Assembly (NCBI RefSeq): GCF_004366355.1
Contig: NZ_SODV01000002.1
Coordinates: forward strand, 2,396,768-2,460,767
DNA from: Dinghuibacter silviterrae
GTDB lineage: Bacteria; Bacteroidota; Bacteroidia; Chitinophagales; Chitinophagaceae
Length of the DNA stretch: 64,000 nucleotides
Reading direction: 5' to 3'
A model generated the notes under the pieces. It searched no databases. It was given only the letters and a program-made list of their open reading frames with translations, and had not been told where the DNA came from. The position numbers were made by a program, and so were the translations under genes. Shown piece after piece: positions 1 to 8,646 of the stretch (positions within the stretch are counted from its first letter, which is position 1; each line of letters starts with the position of its first letter).

Positions 1-842
1 ATATGATGATCATTATAGGCCTGCACCTCGAAGGAAGCCGTTTCCGCCTCCAGGTAAGCCTTCAGGGGTTTCGGGTTGGCGATTCCGCAGACCAGCAGGA
101 CCTCCATATCCTTCTCCAGCGGACAAGGATGGTTGTCGATGATGTGGTACGGCTGCCCGTATTCCAGCGTCGCAAAAAATACGCGCTGCCCCTCGCGCGG
201 ATGCAGCTCCTGGGTCACCGCCGCCCTTTCCTCCTCGCTAAGCCCCGGGGGGCACTTGGTCACCACGATCACCTGGGCCCTGCGTGCCGCGCATTTATGG
301 TCCCTCAGATCCCCCGTCGGCAAATAAAAGTCCCGGGTATACAGGTTATTATAGTCCGTCAGGAGAATATTGAACCCAGGTTGAATCGCCCGGTGCTGGT
401 AAGCATCATCCAGGATCACCACCTGTGTCCCCGGCCGGTCCTGCAGCAGTTGCGGAATGGCGACCAGCCGCTCCTCCCCCACGGCCACCGCCACCTTTGG
501 GAATTTCAGATGGAAAAGCATCGGCTCGTCCCCAATATCCAGCGCCGTCGTCCCGTCCCCCGCCAGGATATACCCCCGGGTTTTCCGCTTGTACCCCCTC
601 GACAGGGTCGCCACCTGGTAGCGGTCCTGGAGCAGACGAAGCAGGTATTCCGTCATGGGTGATTTACCCGTCCCGCCCACCGACAGGTTCCCCACGCAGA
701 TCAGCGGCAGGTTAAACGAAGCCCCTTTTAGGATATTCCGGTCGAAAAGCTTGTTGCGTACCCAGACTACCGCTCCATATATACAGGCCACCGGCAGCAG
801 GATAAAGCGGATCGATTGGAAGGTTAGATTATACAAATTCAT
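1..842 (-). CDS. lpxK: Tetraacyldisaccharide 4'-kinase LpxK (3' end cut by window edge)
   Basis: LpxK phosphorylates the 4' position of the lipid A disaccharide precursor at the inner membrane. The minus frame starts with ATG at 842-840 and stays open to base 1, giving 280 codons of a family usually about 330-350 residues, so the C-terminus lies outside the window. Residues 11-28 form a hydrophobic membrane anchor. The P-loop GNLSVGGTGKS covers residues 51-61. SRGYKRKTRGY follows, then the family motif DDAYQHR at 145-151, and later CGIANPKPL and a DHH. The start overlaps the end of the cyclo-ligase gene by 14 bases, so it is probably the last gene seen in a translationally coupled run. The identification is firm. 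Confidence 0.95.
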   Translation of the reverse strand, partial: MNLYNLTFQSIRFILLPVACIYGAVVWVRNKLFDRNILKGASFNLPLICVGNLSVGGTGKSPMTEYLLRLLQDRYQVATLSRGYKRKTRGYILAGDGTTALDIGDEPMLFHLKFPKVAVAVGEERLVAIPQLLQDRPGTQVVILDDAYQHRAIQPGFNILLTDYNNLYTRDFYLPTGDLRDHKCAARRAQVIVVTKCPPGLSEEERAAVTQELHPREGQRVFFATLEYGQPYHIIDNHPCPLEKDMEVLLVCGIANPKPLKAYLEAETASFEVQAYNDHH

Positions 843-1398
843 ACAACTGCGTCGGGGTAACACCAATGGACAAAGGTACGTCAAATTCCCCGCGGTCCTC
901 CAGCCGGGGCATTGGTTCAAAAAGGCTCAGCCCCACCTTCAGGACGTCCGGCCGGCACTGCGCCAGGAACCGGTCATACATTCCGCGTCCATACCCGACG
1001 CGAAACCCGTCCCTGTCGAAGATCAGCAAAGGTACGATCACCAGGTCGACCGCCCCCGGAATCACCCGGATCCCCTCCACGGGCTCCGGGATACCATACG
1101 CGCCGGGAGCAAAAAAGGTGCCGGTATCCCACACCAGGTGTTCCAGGTCCGAGGAGCCGCTCACCCTCGGAACCACCAGCGTCAGCCCCGGAAACAGCGC
1201 CTCCAGGTGCCGCACAAAAGGCTGGGTATCGATCTCCCCCTTCGCCAGCAGCGGTCGATATACATGGACGACTTTTAAGGGAGGAAAAGTGATGCGTTCA
1301 AACTGTGACAACAGCCCGGCCGACATCGTTTCACGCTCGGCCGCCGTCAGGCGAACCCGCTCCTGCAGGTAATATGTCCGGGCTTCCTGTTTGGTCAT
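829..1398 (-). CDS. 5-formyltetrahydrofolate cyclo-ligase
   Basis: This enzyme converts 5-formyl-THF to 5,10-methenyl-THF with ATP and recycles an inhibitory folate in the cytoplasm. The 189-residue length is normal. The N-terminus begins MTKQEARTYYLQERVRL, typical of the family's first helix. The substrate and ATP signature GYGRGMYDRFL lies at residues 135-145 after VPLLIFDRDGFRV, and an RP.L pair sits near residue 48. It lies 31 bases after bioD and overlaps lpxK by 14 bases. The gene belongs to the minus-strand housekeeping run and no regulatory site of its own is visible. Confidence 0.93.
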   Translation of the reverse strand: MTKQEARTYYLQERVRLTAAERETMSAGLLSQFERITFPPLKVVHVYRPLLAKGEIDTQPFVRHLEALFPGLTLVVPRVSGSSDLEHLVWDTGTFFAPGAYGIPEPVEGIRVIPGAVDLVIVPLLIFDRDGFRVGYGRGMYDRFLAQCRPDVLKVGLSLFEPMPRLEDRGEFDVPLSIGVTPTQLYEFV

Positions 1399-1429
1399 CT
1401 CTTCAAATTTTTGTCAGGCGCCGCGCGCT

Positions 1430-2047
1430 TCACCGCCCCAGCGCCCCCAGCAGCCCCGGCCGGACTTCGTCCGCGAGGCGCCGCACAAACGCCGCGTCCG
1501 GATTCGCCGTAAACGGCATGCGCCCCAGGATCGAATACCCGCTCCACCGTGCGATATCCTCTTCGTAATCCCCAAAGCGGTCGTTAAAGATCCACCCCGC
1601 GACATCCAGCCCCGCCGTCCGTGCTACCCGCGCCGTCAACAGGGAGTGATTGATGCTCCCCAGGTAGTTCCGGCTGACCAGCACCACCTTGGCGCCCAGC
1701 CGCATCGCCAGGTCGCCCATAAAGTCGTTCCCGTTGAGCGGCACCATCAGCCCCCCTGCGCCTTCCACCACGACATCCCCCGGGGGAAGTGCCGCCGCGA
1801 TGCGCTCCAGGTCGATGGACACGCCCTCGTTCCGTGCCGCGATATGCGGCGAGGCCGGCAAGGCCAGCCGGTAGACTTCCGGGTGTATCCGCGGATGCGT
1901 CAACCGCGCGCCCACATACGCCGCGTCCGACTCGTCCCCGGTCTGTACCGGCTTCCAGTATCCGGCGCCCAACGCCTCGGCGACCACGGCGGCGGCCAGG
2001 GTCTTGCCTACCCCGGTCCCGATCCCTGTCACGAAAATAACGGCCAT
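1430..2047 (-). CDS. bioD: ATP-dependent dethiobiotin synthetase BioD
   Basis: BioD closes the ureido ring of dethiobiotin from 7,8-diaminopelargonate, CO2 and ATP, the penultimate step of biotin synthesis. Its 205 residues fit the family. The P-loop GIGTGVGKT is at residues 8-16, KPVQTG at 33-38, and the second nucleotide-binding signature VEGAGGLMVPL at 95-105. The start is one base after the rsmD stop. No other biotin gene is present in the window, so bioD sits here in a mixed housekeeping operon rather than a biotin operon. Confidence 0.95.
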   Translation of the reverse strand: MAVIFVTGIGTGVGKTLAAAVVAEALGAGYWKPVQTGDESDAAYVGARLTHPRIHPEVYRLALPASPHIAARNEGVSIDLERIAAALPPGDVVVEGAGGLMVPLNGNDFMGDLAMRLGAKVVLVSRNYLGSINHSLLTARVARTAGLDVAGWIFNDRFGDYEEDIARWSGYSILGRMPFTANPDAAFVRRLADEVRPGLLGALGR

Positions 2048-2048
2048 G

Positions 2049-2657
2049 TTATGTGCGGTTGATGAAAAAAGAAAACACCGTCGTCCCGTAGGAGCGCTCC
2101 TGGCGGAACAGGGGTTCGTTTTTGTAGCTGTTTCGGGGCGTATGTTCGAGGACGAACATGCCCTCGGGCTTGAGCAGCGGCGTCACCAGCCCCGGGAGGT
2201 CATCAATGTTACCGAGCGCGTAGGGAGGCCCGGCAAAAATAAAGTCGTAGCCCCCGCCGCCAGTCGCGACGTCTGCGGCTCCGCCGCGCGCCGCCGCGTC
2301 GCCGGAGGCCGCGCCCAAGGCGCCGTTGCGCGCACCTGCGAGAAACTGAAACACATCCACCCGCAACACCGTCAACCCTGAAATTCCCAGGGCTTCCGCC
2401 GTCGAGCGGATAAAATCCGCCATCGTCGGGTCCTTCTCTACAACCGTGAGCGAAGCCGCCCCGCGCGACGCCAGCTCATAGCTGATCGCCCCCGTCCCCC
2501 CGAAAAGGTCAAGGGTAACCGCTCCGGAAAGCTCGACGTTGTGCTGGAGGATGTTAAACAGCCCGCTTTTGGCGATGTCGGTCGTGGGCCGGGTGTGGGG
2601 CATGTGCCCGGGTGGTTCTATCTTTCTGCCTCCGAAGTCTCCGCTGATTATACGCAT
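2049..2657 (-). CDS. rsmD: RsmD-like 16S rRNA (guanine-N2) methyltransferase, altered motif IV
   Basis: RsmD methylates G966 (E. coli numbering) of 16S rRNA using SAM. The opening MRIISGDFGGRKI, TRPTTD.AKSGLFNIL at about 23-37 and the SAM motif I DLFGGTGAI at 50-58 identify the family. Two things are odd. Motif IV, normally (D/N)PPY, reads AGPPY (142-146), replacing the catalytic acidic or amide residue by Gly through a codon GGC. A Gly/Ala-rich insertion also occupies about residues 107-136. The start codon overlaps the end of the DUF3822 gene by 10 bases, the usual Bacteroidota pairing. The family call is firm; catalytic competence is doubtful. Confidence 0.88.
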   Translation of the reverse strand: MRIISGDFGGRKIEPPGHMPHTRPTTDIAKSGLFNILQHNVELSGAVTLDLFGGTGAISYELASRGAASLTVVEKDPTMADFIRSTAEALGISGLTVLRVDVFQFLAGARNGALGAASGDAAARGGAADVATGGGGYDFIFAGPPYALGNIDDLPGLVTPLLKPEGMFVLEHTPRNSYKNEPLFRQERSYGTTVFSFFINRT

Positions 2658-3493
2658 GCGGCCGCGGTTAAGACGGAAGTAAAATAGTGCGATGGATACT
2701 CCTTGAAATAGGGTGACAGGTGCCAGTCGGCTGCGCCGGCGTCGCAGGATACCTCCAGGAAATACTTTTCCACCTCCCTGTATACCCCCGAGCTTTTATC
2801 GATCATGCCCTGGAGTTGGACGGGGATGGCCTGTGTATCCATGTCAAAGGTCCGGACCAGTTGCAGCAACTGATACGTGACGTCCTCCGGGGAGGTATAG
2901 CTGTAGGTCTGCCCCAGCTTTAGTTCACCGCCCTGGAAGACGGTGATGACAAAACGGTTGGGATAAAAGACGACCCGGATACACTCCTCCACCTTCCGCT
3001 GGAAAAGCTCCCGGAGCTCCGGGGTCCGCTGGTGCCAGCATTCCCCCGTCTTGAAGTGACGCAGGACGCGGCCGTGCAGCCAGCGCGGGATCTGGTATAG
3101 ATTATAAATAGAAGCCTCGGGGATCAGGTCGCTGAACACCAGCGCTTCATGCTGAAGCCCGAAAAGGGTTTCCATGATTTTTTCCTTGTACCACGTTTGG
3201 AACCAGGTCGCGGGGATCAGCGTCGCGTCGCCGTGCTGATAGAAGATAAACACTTTGTTCCAGGTCTTCATGAGCCAGGGGTATTTCTCTTCCAACATCT
3301 TCCAGGCGTTCGTCCAACTGGTTTCCTGCCAATCGCCGTAATGATGGACCGCAAGGTGGCCCACCACGAGCTGCTCCTTTTTGTGCAGGAGGCTGATGTA
3401 GAGTTCCTGTTCGCCTATTTGTAACATGAGCTGGTGCTCACCGGGAGGCAGGGACTCCACCAAAGGGGGCAATATGACGATGATCGGTTCCAA
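2648..3493 (-). CDS. DUF3822 family protein
   Basis: This is an uncharacterised protein of about 281 residues that in Bacteroidota sits immediately upstream of rsmD, as here with a 10-base overlap. Recognisable features are the early strand LMLQIGEQELYISLLH, the central F.YQHGDATLIP segment, and the C-terminal VTYQLLQL segment. These resemble the split actin-like fold described for DUF3822, although no function is established. The listed start is a TTG at 3493; the frame stays open further upstream and an internal ATG near 3427 would be too short for the family. The true start is therefore uncertain. It diverges from the MATE gene across 32 bases. Confidence 0.75.
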   Translation of the reverse strand: MEPIIVILPPLVESLPPGEHQLMLQIGEQELYISLLHKKEQLVVGHLAVHHYGDWQETSWTNAWKMLEEKYPWLMKTWNKVFIFYQHGDATLIPATWFQTWYKEKIMETLFGLQHEALVFSDLIPEASIYNLYQIPRWLHGRVLRHFKTGECWHQRTPELRELFQRKVEECIRVVFYPNRFVITVFQGGELKLGQTYSYTSPEDVTYQLLQLVRTFDMDTQAIPVQLQGMIDKSSGVYREVEKYFLEVSCDAGAADWHLSPYFKEYPSHYFTSVLTAAACV

Positions 3494-3510
3494 GACCGCA
3501 ATAATAACGA

Positions 3511-3518
3511 TAATTTCG
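3511..3518 (+). promoter_or_regulatory. Candidate -7 box TAATTTCG for the MATE gene
   Basis: TAATTTCG matches the Bacteroidota -7 consensus TAnnTTTG at all fixed positions but one and ends seven bases before the MATE ATG at 3526. Transcription would start almost at the codon. No Shine-Dalgarno sequence is visible. This is an inference from spacing and consensus only. Confidence 0.4.
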
Positions 3519-3525
3519 CGACCAA

Positions 3526-4857
3526 ATGGACCTACGCCTCAATATCTCCAACCGCCAGATCCTTTCCATCGCCTTGCCCATCAGCATGGCAATGATCATT
3601 CCACAAATCAATTTCATCACCAACAATATCTTTTTGGGGATGCTCGGCGAACGCGAACTCGGCACCGCTGGCATCACCGGGGTCTATTACCTGGTCGTGG
3701 CGGTCATCGGGAACGGGCTCAACAACGGGCTCCAATCCATCATTTCGAGACGCGCCGGCGAAAACAACATCGCCGCCATCGGCCGCACCTATACGCAGGG
3801 TTTGCGGCTGGCGCTGGTATTCGCGCTCGGCGGGATCGTCCTGACGTACCTCGTCACGCCCCACCTGATGCACTTTTTTCTCCACTCCCCCGACGTGGCG
3901 TCCGAAGCCGTCTCGTTCCTGCTCATCCGTGTCTGGGGACTGCCCTTCCTGTTTTGCTACCAGATGAGCAACGCCTTCATGGTGGGAACCAACCATAGCC
4001 GCTTCCTTGTCATCGGCACGCTTTGCGAAACCACTGTCAATGTCTTCTTAGACTACAGCCTGATCAACGGCCACTTCGGGCTCCCCGCCCTCGGTTTTAA
4101 CGGCGCCGCCTACGCCTCTATTGCGGCCGAATGTACCGGGATGTGCGTGATGCTCGGCTGTATCGCGTTCAAAGGGCTGCACCGGCGGTTTTACCTCCTC
4201 CGCCAACTTCGGCTCGACCTCCCCCTGATCAAGGTCATCGCCCGTCAGTCCATGCCCCTCGTCCTCCAATACTCCATGAGCCTGTTGTCCTGGCTGTATT
4301 TCTATACCCTCATCGAACACCACGGCACGCTCGGGCTCGCCGTGTCCAACACCCTGCGCAACATCATCGGTCTTTTCGGGGTATTTTCCTGGGCCTTCGC
4401 CTCGACCACCAATACGATGGTCAGCAACGTCATCGGTCAAGGGCTGCTCCCCAAGGTCCAGCCCCTCATCCGCCGGATCATGTGGCTAAGCCTAGGCTTC
4501 TGTATATGCATCGCCCTGATCCTGAACCTTTTCCCCCGGGCATTCTTAAGTATTTATGGACAGGACGCCGCCTTCGTCCACGTGGCCATCCCCCTGCTCC
4601 GGATGGTCACCGGCAGCCTTTGCCTCATGGCCGTGGCCAACGTCTGGCTCAACGCCGTGACCGGTACGGGCAAGACGCGGATCAACCTCGCCATCGAGAT
4701 CGTCGCGATCGTGGCCTACCTGGTCTACGTCTATCTCGTGCTCGAACGCTTTAACCTCGGGCTCGTCTGGGCCTGGGGGTCGGAGTACCTCTACTGGCTG
4801 ATATTGGGGGTACTGGCATTTGTGTATATTCGGAGTGGAAAGTGGAAGTACCGATGA
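3526..4857 (+). CDS. MATE family efflux transporter
   Basis: This inner-membrane antiporter of the multidrug and toxic compound extrusion family exports organic cations or drugs using Na+ or H+. Its 443 residues contain about 12 hydrophobic helices in two related halves. The first helix region MAMIIPQINFITNNIFLGMLGERELGTAGI carries the typical 'D/N..FLG.LG...LAA' arrangement, and QMSNAFMVGTNHSR fits the loop before helix 5. The substrate cannot be read from sequence. The gene is monocistronic: it diverges from DUF3822 and converges with the hydrolase gene 27 bases downstream. The ATG start is the first in frame. Confidence 0.88.
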   Translation: MDLRLNISNRQILSIALPISMAMIIPQINFITNNIFLGMLGERELGTAGITGVYYLVVAVIGNGLNNGLQSIISRRAGENNIAAIGRTYTQGLRLALVFALGGIVLTYLVTPHLMHFFLHSPDVASEAVSFLLIRVWGLPFLFCYQMSNAFMVGTNHSRFLVIGTLCETTVNVFLDYSLINGHFGLPALGFNGAAYASIAAECTGMCVMLGCIAFKGLHRRFYLLRQLRLDLPLIKVIARQSMPLVLQYSMSLLSWLYFYTLIEHHGTLGLAVSNTLRNIIGLFGVFSWAFASTTNTMVSNVIGQGLLPKVQPLIRRIMWLSLGFCICIALILNLFPRAFLSIYGQDAAFVHVAIPLLRMVTGSLCLMAVANVWLNAVTGTGKTRINLAIEIVAIVAYLVYVYLVLERFNLGLVWAWGSEYLYWLILGVLAFVYIRSGKWKYR

Positions 4858-4884
4858 AAAAGGCCTCCCGGCCCGTGACGATGT

Positions 4885-5967
4885 TTAACGGGTTTCCCAC
4901 CAATGGTCCGCCGGGTACGGGCCGTCCAACGGGAACGGTTGACCGATCCGCGGGAGAACCAGCGTGGGGGCGCCGTCATGGCTCGCGGCTTCGCCGCTGG
5001 TGGCGACTCCGTCATTCCCGCGGAAAGCAGCGCTCCCGGCCGCTGCGACCAGCCTCCGCACCGGCTCATCCCAAGCATGCATACTCAAGCTAAACTTCCC
5101 CCAATGCACCGGCATCAGCGCCCGTGCGCGAAGCTCTTTCGCCGCCTGCCAGGTTTGCTCGGGAAACATGTGGATAAAGGGCCAGTGCACCCCGTATTGC
5201 CCGCACTCCAGGAACGCCAGGTCGAAGGGGCCGTAGGTCTCGCCGATCTGCGCGAAGTGCGCGCCATACCCGGAATCCCCGCCCAGGAACAGACGCCGGT
5301 CGCCAAGCGACAGGACGAGCGACATCCAAAGCGTCCCATTGCGTTTGAAAAGCCGGCCCGAAAAGTGCCGGGCCGGGGTGGCGGTAAAACGGACGCCTTC
5401 GCGGGGCGAATACGATTCCCCGAGGTCCAGCTCTACGATTTTTTCGGCTGGAATCCCCCAGTATTCGAGGTGGGCGCCCACGCCGAGGGCGGTGACGATG
5501 GTGCCCGCTTTTATCGAACGGACGGTTTCCATGTCCAGGTGGTCGTAGTGGTCGTGGGTCAGGACAAGGACGTCCAGTTCGGGAAGATCCGCGGGGGTGT
5601 ATACTTCGGTTCCCGGGAAGGCCCGGGCGACAAAGGGGACCGGTGAGGCGTGGGCGCTTAACACCGGGTCTACCGCCAGGGTGAGTCCCGGGGTTTTGAT
5701 GATGTAAGAGGAATGACCGAGCCAGACCACGGAGTCGTTGGTCAGCGTCGTCAGGTCGGTTTTGACCACGGGCAGGGGCCCGGATGGCACGGTGTCCTTT
5801 GGCTTGTTGAAAAAGTACTCCCGCATGATTTTGGCCATCGAACCGTCCTGCAGGCGCAGATCGGTGGGTTCGGGGTTGTCAAAAACGCCGTCCCGAAACC
5901 GCGGCGAGCGGCGCATCCTGTCCAAACGGCTGCCCTTAGGCGTTGCGCCAAAAACACTGAAGCTCAT
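4885..5967 (-). CDS. MBL-fold metal-dependent hydrolase (UlaG/NAPE-PLD-like)
   Basis: This belongs to the metallo-beta-lactamase superfamily and probably acts on a phosphodiester or lactone. The metal motif HDHYDH lies at about residues 138-143, followed by TPARHFSGR, GGDSGYG and the late PVHWGKFSL histidine, the set seen in UlaG and NAPE-phospholipase D-like proteins. I chose the ATG at 5967 rather than the in-frame ATG at 5985. A strong GGGGGAGG lies just upstream, and the start forms a TAATG overlap with the preceding DUF885 stop. The 360-residue product has no clear signal peptide. The substrate is unknown. Confidence 0.85.
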   Translation of the reverse strand: MSFSVFGATPKGSRLDRMRRSPRFRDGVFDNPEPTDLRLQDGSMAKIMREYFFNKPKDTVPSGPLPVVKTDLTTLTNDSVVWLGHSSYIIKTPGLTLAVDPVLSAHASPVPFVARAFPGTEVYTPADLPELDVLVLTHDHYDHLDMETVRSIKAGTIVTALGVGAHLEYWGIPAEKIVELDLGESYSPREGVRFTATPARHFSGRLFKRNGTLWMSLVLSLGDRRLFLGGDSGYGAHFAQIGETYGPFDLAFLECGQYGVHWPFIHMFPEQTWQAAKELRARALMPVHWGKFSLSMHAWDEPVRRLVAAAGSAAFRGNDGVATSGEAASHDGAPTLVLPRIGQPFPLDGPYPADHWWETR

Positions 5968-7712
5968 TAGAGTACCTCCCCCCATTTCGTTTTATCCTTG
6001 AGCAAAACCTCCCGCAGCAGGCGGATGGGCGGCTGCCCATTGTCCATCATGGCATCGTTAAAGGTTTTCAGGCTGTACCCTGCTCCCTCCTGTTGTTGGT
6101 AGTCGGCGCGGAGCTTCAGGATCTCCAGCTTGCCCACGGTGTAAAAAAGATACCCCGGGTCAAAGGTTCCCCGGAGGGCTTCGAGGTTGGAGGGTTTCTC
6201 CCCCTGGTACCAGTTGGCCATAAAGAAGTGGGTGGCGGAGTCCACGCTGATTCCTTTGGTGTGGAGCATGATGGAGTTGCAAAGACGGCAGATCCGGAGC
6301 AGGGCGTCGCCGGATTGCGCCAGGCGATATTTGGCGGCGGTGACGGGGTCCCCGTTGTTGCCATAGCCTTCGTCCAGCATCATCCGTTCGGTATAGTGGG
6401 CCCAGCCTTCCACGTATGCATAGCTGGCAAAGATCTTTTCCACGTCGGAACCGTCGGAGGCCTTCAGGTGGGTGAACTGGACATAGTGACCGGGATAGGC
6501 TTCGTGGATGGTCACGACGTCGGTTGTGTAATAGTTGAACATCGCGAGCCAGTCTTCCTTTTGCTGGGGTGTCCAGCGCGCGTCCACCGGGGTGACGTAG
6601 TAATAAGCTTCGGTGGCCTTTGTTTCGAAGGGGCCGGGGACGTCACAGGAGGCGGTGGAGGTCGAGCGGGCGTAGGGCGGTGTTTCTTTTACCTGGATCC
6701 GGACGTCGGAGGGCAGGCTGCAGATCTTGTGGTCTATGAGAAACTGGCGAATGCCTTCGAGGTGTTTCCGGGTGTCCGGGATAAGGCTGTCCGCGGAGGG
6801 GTGCTCTTTTTCCATATCCTTATACACCTCTACCGCCGGCTTGTTGGGGTTGATGATGTGGGCGGCCTGCTGGAAAACGCCCTGCTCCCTTTTCAGCTCC
6901 CTCATCCCGATGGCCAGGAGACTGTCGGGGGAAAGGTCGATCAGTTCTACATTGTGCAACATCTTCCGGTAGTTCTCTTCCCCCAGCGCGAAGTGGTCGT
7001 CGGCGGGGTGCTTTGCCAGGAACTGGATATAGCCGTCGATGGCCTTTATCGCCTCGGCATTGGACTCCGCAAAGACGTGCATCAGGGCATCGCTTTTGAC
7101 GTCTTTCAGGGCCACAGGGAGGTCGCGTTTCAGAAAATCCTCGGATCCCTTTGCGACCTCTATCGCCATGTCGATGAGGGGTTTGGGTAGTGTAGCTTCC
7201 AGATTTCGTTTAGCCTGTTCGAACAAAAAAGGGAGCTGTCGCTCCACCTTGATGATACAACCCAACCGGTACTCCAGGGGGGCAAAATCCCGCTTGACAT
7301 ACGTGTTGAGGTCCACGGCCTGGGCGTAGGTGATCGGGTTTCGGGTATAGGCGTTCAGATCCACAATGTTGAACAGCTCCTGTTGGATACCGAGGTGCAG
7401 GATGCGGTAGTCCCGGTAATTCCGGGGGCTGAGTGCGCCCGTGTCGATGTCGGACAACAGGCTGTCGTACACCCTTAGCCGGACGATTTCGTTGAGCATC
7501 GGCCCGTTACCAAAGTCCGGCACCATCGTGTCGTACTGGTGATACCCCAGGGCAACGCCGGCCTGGGGGCGCCAGTCCAGGTATCCTTTGATAAACTCCC
7601 TGGAGAGGGAAGCAAAAGCACTGTCTGCGGAGGGGGCCGGGACTTTCGCGCCGCGGTGGCAGGAGGTGGCGAGCAACGCGGCCATGAACAGGCCGGACGT
7701 CCATTTCATCAT
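5967..7712 (-). CDS. DUF885 family lipoprotein, predicted zinc peptidase
   Basis: DUF885 proteins are secreted metallopeptidase-like enzymes. The 581-residue product begins with a lipoprotein signal ending LLATSC, so it should be anchored in a membrane facing the periplasm or surface. The HExxH-like motif HEAYPGH is at residues 403-409, followed by a later acidic region (EGWAHYTERMM), matching the gluzincin arrangement H-E-x-x-x-x-H used by this family. It overlaps the haemoglobin gene by four bases (ATGA) and the hydrolase gene by one, so the three are translationally coupled. The substrate is not predictable. Confidence 0.85.
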   Translation of the reverse strand: MMKWTSGLFMAALLATSCHRGAKVPAPSADSAFASLSREFIKGYLDWRPQAGVALGYHQYDTMVPDFGNGPMLNEIVRLRVYDSLLSDIDTGALSPRNYRDYRILHLGIQQELFNIVDLNAYTRNPITYAQAVDLNTYVKRDFAPLEYRLGCIIKVERQLPFLFEQAKRNLEATLPKPLIDMAIEVAKGSEDFLKRDLPVALKDVKSDALMHVFAESNAEAIKAIDGYIQFLAKHPADDHFALGEENYRKMLHNVELIDLSPDSLLAIGMRELKREQGVFQQAAHIINPNKPAVEVYKDMEKEHPSADSLIPDTRKHLEGIRQFLIDHKICSLPSDVRIQVKETPPYARSTSTASCDVPGPFETKATEAYYYVTPVDARWTPQQKEDWLAMFNYYTTDVVTIHEAYPGHYVQFTHLKASDGSDVEKIFASYAYVEGWAHYTERMMLDEGYGNNGDPVTAAKYRLAQSGDALLRICRLCNSIMLHTKGISVDSATHFFMANWYQGEKPSNLEALRGTFDPGYLFYTVGKLEILKLRADYQQQEGAGYSLKTFNDAMMDNGQPPIRLLREVLLKDKTKWGEVL

Positions 7713-8092
7713 AATATCGCGGTATTGTTTCGGAAAAAATCGATCTTGGAACGGAACATTTCCGCCATCTTATCCGCCCGCCAAAGGGCCTCGTCCGCTT
7801 TTTCCCCCTCATACAGCTCCCCGACGGTCTCCTTCCAAAGACCCAGCCAGGCGTCAAAATGGGGCTTTTCCAGACCCATCTTCAGGTGGGGTGGAAAAGG
7901 ACTGCCGAAATACGTATGCTCTTCGAGCAGGACGGTTTGCCAGAAACGGTACATTTTTTCCAGGTGGTGCGGCCAGTTGTCTTGCACCACGGCCTCGAAA
8001 ACGGGCCCGATCAACGGGTGCCGGCGAACCTTACCGTAAAAGGCGTCGACCAGCAGTTGAATATCGGGGAGGGTTTGAATGTCGTGCATCAC
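7709..8092 (-). CDS. Group III truncated haemoglobin
   Basis: This is a small haem protein of 127 residues, the usual length for group III (P-type) truncated globins, thought to handle O2, NO or peroxide in the cytoplasm. The pattern AFYG near residue 18, the E-helix segment WPHHLEKMYRFW at 40-51, the SPFPPHLKM loop and the proximal histidine in PHFDAWLGLW (His78) define the group. It shares an ATGA overlap with the following lipoprotein peptidase gene and lies 23 bases after the TlpA gene. Confidence 0.9.
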   Translation of the reverse strand: MMHDIQTLPDIQLLVDAFYGKVRRHPLIGPVFEAVVQDNWPHHLEKMYRFWQTVLLEEHTYFGSPFPPHLKMGLEKPHFDAWLGLWKETVGELYEGEKADEALWRADKMAEMFRSKIDFFRNNTAIL

Positions 8093-8115
8093 CCCGCAAA
8101 GGTACGACGAACCGT

Positions 8116-8637
8116 TTACGGATGGGATTGTTCCACCAATTTCCGGATCCGCCCCTCGATCTCGTCGGTGGATGGAAACGGCGCATCCTTGTCTACAAAC
8201 CGCCCGCTGCGGTCGAGCAGGGCGTAGCGGGGTACCCCATTAATGTGCAGAACGGCGTTGAGCGAAGAATGATGCCCGTCCAGGAGCAAAAAGCTGTCGG
8301 GATTTGGCTGGCCGTCGCCCAGCGCGCCCTTCCAGTCTTCCGGATCGGAGTCGATGCTGATGCTGAGAAAGACCACAGGGTCCTTGGCAAACTTGGCCCG
8401 GAGGGCTTCGTAAAAGGGGGTCTCGTGGCGGCAGGGGCCGCACCAACTGGCCCAGATGTCCAGGTAGACGACTTTGCCCGCGTAGCGGTGGAGGAGGTCG
8501 TCCCAGGAGATTTGGGTGCCGTCGGGGGATTGGAGGGTCGTGCCGGAAGCCGGGGGCACCACCGCGCTCCGCACTCCTGCGCCCGGAGCCGCGGCTCCGA
8601 GGGTTGCCGCAATGAGAAGAATGAAAACTATTTTCAT
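8116..8637 (-). CDS. TlpA-type thioredoxin-fold thiol:disulfide protein
   Basis: This is a periplasmic redox protein of 173 residues. A hydrophobic export signal covers residues 1-21. The active site WASWCGPC is at 62-69 with Cys66 and Cys69, followed by HETPF and the TlpA-like strand SISIDSDPEDW. GVPRYALLDRSGR contains the conserved cis-proline segment. Such proteins reduce disulfides during cytochrome maturation or general periplasmic redox work; the partner here is unknown. It follows the secreted hypothetical by nine bases and precedes the globin by 23. Confidence 0.88.
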   Translation of the reverse strand: MKIVFILLIAATLGAAAPGAGVRSAVVPPASGTTLQSPDGTQISWDDLLHRYAGKVVYLDIWASWCGPCRHETPFYEALRAKFAKDPVVFLSISIDSDPEDWKGALGDGQPNPDSFLLLDGHHSSLNAVLHINGVPRYALLDRSGRFVDKDAPFPSTDEIEGRIRKLVEQSHP

Positions 8638-8646
8638 GGGTCTCGG

